From the NCBI RefSeq assembly GCF_039880525.1, contig NZ_CP156989.1, positions 1,674,001-1,738,000 on the forward strand: DNA of 64,000 bases, read 5' to 3'. Position 1 is the first letter of the stretch, and each line of letters begins with the position of its first letter. Position numbers and translations under genes: made by a program. The notes below the pieces were generated by a model. That model saw only the letters and a program-made list of their open reading frames with translations. It made no database searches and had not been told where the DNA came from. Below are positions 60,498-64,000 of the stretch, piece after piece. The stretch is from Agrococcus sp. ProA11. GTDB taxonomy: Bacteria; Actinomycetota; Actinomycetes; Actinomycetales; Microbacteriaceae.

Positions 60498-62984
60498 CTA
60501 CTCGCGCAGCCGGGCGCCGAACCGCTCGGTCGCGACGGCGAGCCCGGCGAGCTTCGCCTCCGAGGCCTCGGCCGCCGTGAGCGTCCTGTCGGTCGCGCGG
60601 AAGCGCAGCGCGAAGGTGAGCGACTTCTCGCCCTCCGTCAGCCCGGCACCGCGGTAGTCGTCGACGAGCACGATGTGCTCCAGCAGCACACCCGCGCCCT
60701 CGCGCACGGCCCGGCGCACGTCGGCGGCGGGCACGTCGACCGGCACGACCGTGGAGAGATCCTGCGTCGCCGCCGGCACCGGAGCGATCACTCGCGTCTC
60801 GAGCGTGACTCGGGCGCGCGCGATGAGTGCGCTGAGGTCCAGCTCGGCGACCGCGACCACGCGGGGCAGGTCGGTCGCTGCGGCGATCGCCGGCAGCAGT
60901 TCGCCGGCGACGCCGACGACCGCATCTCCGACCAGCAGCTCGGCGGCCCGGCCAGGGTGCAGCCAGTCGCGCTGCGCCTGCCGCACGTCGAGCTCCAGCC
61001 CGAGCGTGCGGGCGACGCGCTCGGCGGCCTCGATCGCGTCGGCGATGCCATAGCGCTCCGCGGCGCGACCCGGCTGCTTGCCGACGCGCTCCCCGACCAG
61101 CAGCACACCCGCGTGGTCCGGCTGCTCGGGCAGGCGGTCGAGGCTCTCGAGCACGTCGTCGGCGGGACGCGCCTCGGCGGTCGGCAGCGCATCCGTGCCC
61201 TGGCCGTCGACGGCGTGGAAGACGCGGCCGAGCTCGAACATCGCGAGATCCGTCAGCCCACGGCCGAGGTTGCGGTGGGCGGTGTCGAGCATCGCCGGCA
61301 CCAGCGCGGTGCGCAGCCAGGGGCGCTCGCCATCGAGCGGGTTCTCGAGCCGCAGCGGCTCCTCTCCCGTCATGCGCGCCTGCGCCTCGGTGACGAACGG
61401 CGCGACCAGCACCTCGGTCAGGCCGGCTGCGGCGAGACCATTGGCCACGCTGCGGCGCAGGCGCTGGGCGCGTGTGAAGCCGCGGCCAGGAGGGGCGACC
61501 GGCAGCGCCGAGGGGATGCGGTCGAAGCCGACGATGCGCGCGACCTCCTCCACCAGGCTCTCCCGGTCGACGATGTCGGGCCGCCATGTGGGTGGCGTCA
61601 CCGTCCAGGCATCCGGCGCCTCGTCGATGACGGCGCCGATCGAGACGAGCGCGTCGCGCGCCTCGTCGGTCGTGTAGTCGGCGCCCGTGAGCGTGCTCCA
61701 GAAGCCGACCGGGATAGCGATGGGCTGCATCTCGGGCACGCCGCCGACCTCTGCGCCCAGCTCGGTGTCGATGGTGCCGCCGGCCAGCTCGACCAGCAGT
61801 TGCGCCACGCGTGCGGCTGCGGCGTCCGCGACGGCCGGGTCGACGCCGCGCTCGAAGCGCTTCGATGCCTCGGAGATCAGCCGGTGCCTGCGGGAGGCGC
61901 GACCGATCGACACGGCGTCGAACGTGGCGGCCTCGATGAGCACCTCGGTGGTCGAGGCATCCATCTCGGTCTCGGCGCCGCCCATGACGCCAGCGATGCC
62001 GATGGCGCCGCGGTCGTCGGTGATGAGCAGATCCTCCGGGTGCAGCGCACGATCGACGTCGTCGAGCGTCGTGAGGCGCTCGTCAGGGTGCGCACGCCGG
62101 ACGGTGATGCCGCCCTGCAGCTTGCCGAGGTCGTAGGCGTGCGTCGGCTGACCGAGCTCGAGCATCACGTAGTTGGTGATGTCGACGCCGATCGAGACCG
62201 AGCGCATGCCCGCCAGCCGCAGGCGCGAGACCATCCACGCCGGAGTCTGGCGCGACTGGTCGATGCCGCGCACGATGCGTGCGATGAAGCGCGAGCAGCC
62301 GATGCGGCCGCGGATCGGCGCCTCGTCCGCGATCGCGAGCGGGAAGCCGGTGGGCGTGCCGACGTCGACCGCGGCTCGCGCGGTCGCGGCCGGGTCGGTG
62401 AAGGGCGCCCCGACGGAGGAGGCGAGCTCGCGGGCCACGCCGCGGATCGAGAGCGCGTAGCCGCGGTCGGGCGTGACGTTGATCTCGACCGCCTGGTCGT
62501 CCAGGCCCAGGATCCGCAGCGCGTCCTCGCCCACCTCGCCGGGGATGCCGAGCTCGTCGAGCCGCATGATGCCGTCGTGGTCATCGCCGAGGCCGAGCTC
62601 GCGCTCGGAGGCGATCATGCCGTCGGAGACGTGGCCGTAGGTCTTGCGCGCGGCGATCTCGAAGCCGCCCGGCAGCGCGGACCCCGGCAGCGTCACGACG
62701 ACCCGGTCGCCGACGACGAAGTTGAGCGCGCCGCACACGATGCCGCGCACGCCACCGTTGGCCTCGCCGACGTCGACCTGCGCGTAGCGGATGGTCTTGC
62801 CGTTCTTCTGCGGCTCCGAGGCGATTTCGAGCACCCGGCCGACGACGATCGGACCGCGCAGCTCGCCGCCGTGCACCATCTCCTCCTCGAAGCCGACGCG
62901 CACGAGCTGCGCGTGCAGCCAGTCGGCGGTGTCCTCCTTGGGGAGGTCGACGTGCTCTGCGAGCCATGACAGCGGAATCCGCAT
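60498..62984 (-). CDS. pheT: Phenylalanyl-tRNA synthetase beta subunit
   Basis: The 828-residue protein has the N-terminal tRNA-binding OB domain (VGRVLEIASEPQKNGKTIRY), the B3/B4 editing and B5 domains, a catalytic-like core and the C-terminal anticodon-binding ferredoxin fold (ending LAGLAVATERFGARLRE). It pairs with PheS as an alpha2-beta2 enzyme. The ATG at 62984 overlaps the pheS stop by one base (TGATG), so the two subunits are co-translated. Confidence 0.95.
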   Translation of the reverse strand: MRIPLSWLAEHVDLPKEDTADWLHAQLVRVGFEEEMVHGGELRGPIVVGRVLEIASEPQKNGKTIRYAQVDVGEANGGVRGIVCGALNFVVGDRVVVTLPGSALPGGFEIAARKTYGHVSDGMIASERELGLGDDHDGIMRLDELGIPGEVGEDALRILGLDDQAVEINVTPDRGYALSIRGVARELASSVGAPFTDPAATARAAVDVGTPTGFPLAIADEAPIRGRIGCSRFIARIVRGIDQSRQTPAWMVSRLRLAGMRSVSIGVDITNYVMLELGQPTHAYDLGKLQGGITVRRAHPDERLTTLDDVDRALHPEDLLITDDRGAIGIAGVMGGAETEMDASTTEVLIEAATFDAVSIGRASRRHRLISEASKRFERGVDPAVADAAAARVAQLLVELAGGTIDTELGAEVGGVPEMQPIAIPVGFWSTLTGADYTTDEARDALVSIGAVIDEAPDAWTVTPPTWRPDIVDRESLVEEVARIVGFDRIPSALPVAPPGRGFTRAQRLRRSVANGLAAAGLTEVLVAPFVTEAQARMTGEEPLRLENPLDGERPWLRTALVPAMLDTAHRNLGRGLTDLAMFELGRVFHAVDGQGTDALPTAEARPADDVLESLDRLPEQPDHAGVLLVGERVGKQPGRAAERYGIADAIEAAERVARTLGLELDVRQAQRDWLHPGRAAELLVGDAVVGVAGELLPAIAAATDLPRVVAVAELDLSALIARARVTLETRVIAPVPAATQDLSTVVPVDVPAADVRRAVREGAGVLLEHIVLVDDYRGAGLTEGEKSLTFALRFRATDRTLTAAEASEAKLAGLAVATERFGARLRE

Positions 62985-64000
62985 CAGATCACCATCCCGA
63001 ACTGCTCCGTGAAGCGCACATCGCCCTCGATCATGTCGCGCATGTCGTCGAGCTGGTAGCGGAACTGCAGCGTGCGCTCGATGCCCATGCCGAACGCGAA
63101 GCCGGAGTAGACGTCCGGGTCGATCCCTGCTGCGCGCAGCACATTGGGGTTGACCATGCCGCAGCCGCCCCACTCGACCCAGCGCGGGCCGCCGCGCATG
63201 CCGGGGTGCCAGACATCCATCTCGGCGCTCGGCTCGGTGAAGGGGAAGTAGTTGGGGCGCAGGCGGATTTTCGCCTCGTCGCCGAACATCACGCGGGCGA
63301 GGTGCTCGAGCGTGCCGCGCAGGTTCGCCATGGTGATGCCCTTGTCGACCGCCAGTCCCTCGATCTGGGTGAAGACCGGCAGGTGCGTGGCGTCGATGTC
63401 GTCAGTGCGGTAGACGCGGCCGGGGGCGACGATGTAGATCGGGAGGTCGCGCGTGAGCATCGACCGCATCTGCACGGGGCTGGTCTGCGTGCGCAGCACC
63501 ATGTGCCGGTCGGCGGGCGCGATGTAGAAGGTGTCGGATTCGCCGCGCGCTGGGTGGTCGGGGTCGACGTTCAGCGCGTCGAAGTTGTACCACTCGTGCT
63601 CGAGCTCGGGACCCTCGGCGACCTCCCACCCCATGCCGACGAAGACGTCGCTCATCTCATCGATGAGCATGGTGAGCGGGTGCCTGCCACCGGCCGTGCG
63701 GATGCGCGGCAGTGCGGTCACGTCGACGCGCTCGGCCTCGAGCTGCGCGCGCTCCTCCGCCTCGGCGAGCTCGCGCTGGCGCGCGGCGATCGCTTCTGCG
63801 ACCCGGCCGCGGCCCGCGCCGATCAGCTGGCCCGCGGCTTTGCGATCCTCGGGTGGGACGTCGCGCAGCCCGCCGTTCAGGGCGGCGAGCTCGCTCCCCT
63901 GCCCGTTGTGCGCGGCCTTCGCGGCCTGCAGCTCAGACGTGGTCGTGGCGGCATCGATGGCGGCGAGCGCCGCGGCTACCGCGGCGTCGACGCGCGCGCC
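62984..64000 (-). CDS. pheS: Phenylalanyl-tRNA synthetase alpha subunit (5' end cut)
   Basis: The first residues lie beyond the right edge. The visible part starts in the N-terminal coiled coil (LAAIDAATTTSELQAAK) and continues through class II motif 2 (GRVYRTDDIDATHLPVF) and motif 3 (GFAFGMGIERTLQFRY). It charges tRNA-Phe with PheT. The full reading frame on this strand reaches the edge; the ATG-started frame from 63721 would drop the coiled coil that binds tRNA and is not the true start. Confidence 0.95.
   Translation of the reverse strand, partial: GARVDAAVAAALAAIDAATTTSELQAAKAAHNGQGSELAALNGGLRDVPPEDRKAAGQLIGAGRGRVAEAIAARQRELAEAEERAQLEAERVDVTALPRIRTAGGRHPLTMLIDEMSDVFVGMGWEVAEGPELEHEWYNFDALNVDPDHPARGESDTFYIAPADRHMVLRTQTSPVQMRSMLTRDLPIYIVAPGRVYRTDDIDATHLPVFTQIEGLAVDKGITMANLRGTLEHLARVMFGDEAKIRLRPNYFPFTEPSAEMDVWHPGMRGGPRWVEWGGCGMVNPNVLRAAGIDPDVYSGFAFGMGIERTLQFRYQLDDMRDMIEGDVRFTEQFGMVI

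Overview
The window is high-GC bacterial DNA with dense, overlapping genes and many GTG starts. It looks like a chromosomal segment of an actinomycete, most likely family Microbacteriaceae; genus is not decidable from sequence alone. Supporting points are the parA-scpA-scpB-pseudouridine synthase-tyrA-cmk-der order, the tlyA-nadK-recN-pyrG-nudix-xerD run, a 480-residue GAPDH, a mycoredoxin-like protein, a DtxR/IdeR-type iron box, a ClpS-DUF2017 pair and a single 16S-23S-5S operon with no tRNA in its spacer. No insertion sequence, prophage or CRISPR array was seen.

Layout. Positions 1-10.6 kb hold an accessory mix: a flavin oxidoreductase cut by the window edge, a membrane-anchored Pro-rich protein, a Cys/Met-type PLP enzyme, an orphan MASE1 histidine kinase preceded by short tandem repeats, a DUF3054 protein, a PAP2 phosphatase, a quinone reductase, a DoxX protein, a mycoredoxin and an FNT-type channel. 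At 10.7-13.7 kb a tight three-gene operon joins the CstA transporter, a small protein ending in Cys-Cys, and an ArsA/Get3-like ATPase. At 13.8-18.8 kb a ureohydrolase, a ThDP-dependent decarboxylase-like enzyme and an MHS-family importer face a double-length Lrp/AsnC regulator; together they look like a guanidino or 2-oxo acid catabolic locus. A lower-GC patch at 19.0-19.8 kb encodes a PD-(D/E)XK-type putative nuclease beside tRNA-Pro(GGG).

Positions 20-29 kb carry an S10 peptidase, a thiolase, an FBP-domain protein, GAPDH, an iron-controlled siderophore-interacting protein, an MFS exporter, ClpS-DUF2017 and a pyridoxal kinase. From 46.9 down to 29.1 kb almost everything is on the minus strand and tightly packed: a repeat-rich TPR-like protein, a HAD phosphatase, tlyA, nadK, recN, pyrG, a nudix hydrolase, xerD, ParA/ScpA/ScpB chromosome-segregation genes, a pseudouridine synthase, tyrA, cmk and der. 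Many of these overlap by 1-14 bases.

Positions 46.9-52.7 kb are the rRNA operon (minus strand). It has three recognisable promoters, two of them in near-identical repeats, flanking RNase III-type processing stems and a strong terminator. Beyond it, also on the minus strand, lie pheS (cut by the window edge), pheT, a SIMPL-domain gene, argC-argJ-argB-argF-argH (no argD, argR or argG) and tyrS, which ends in its own terminator hairpin.
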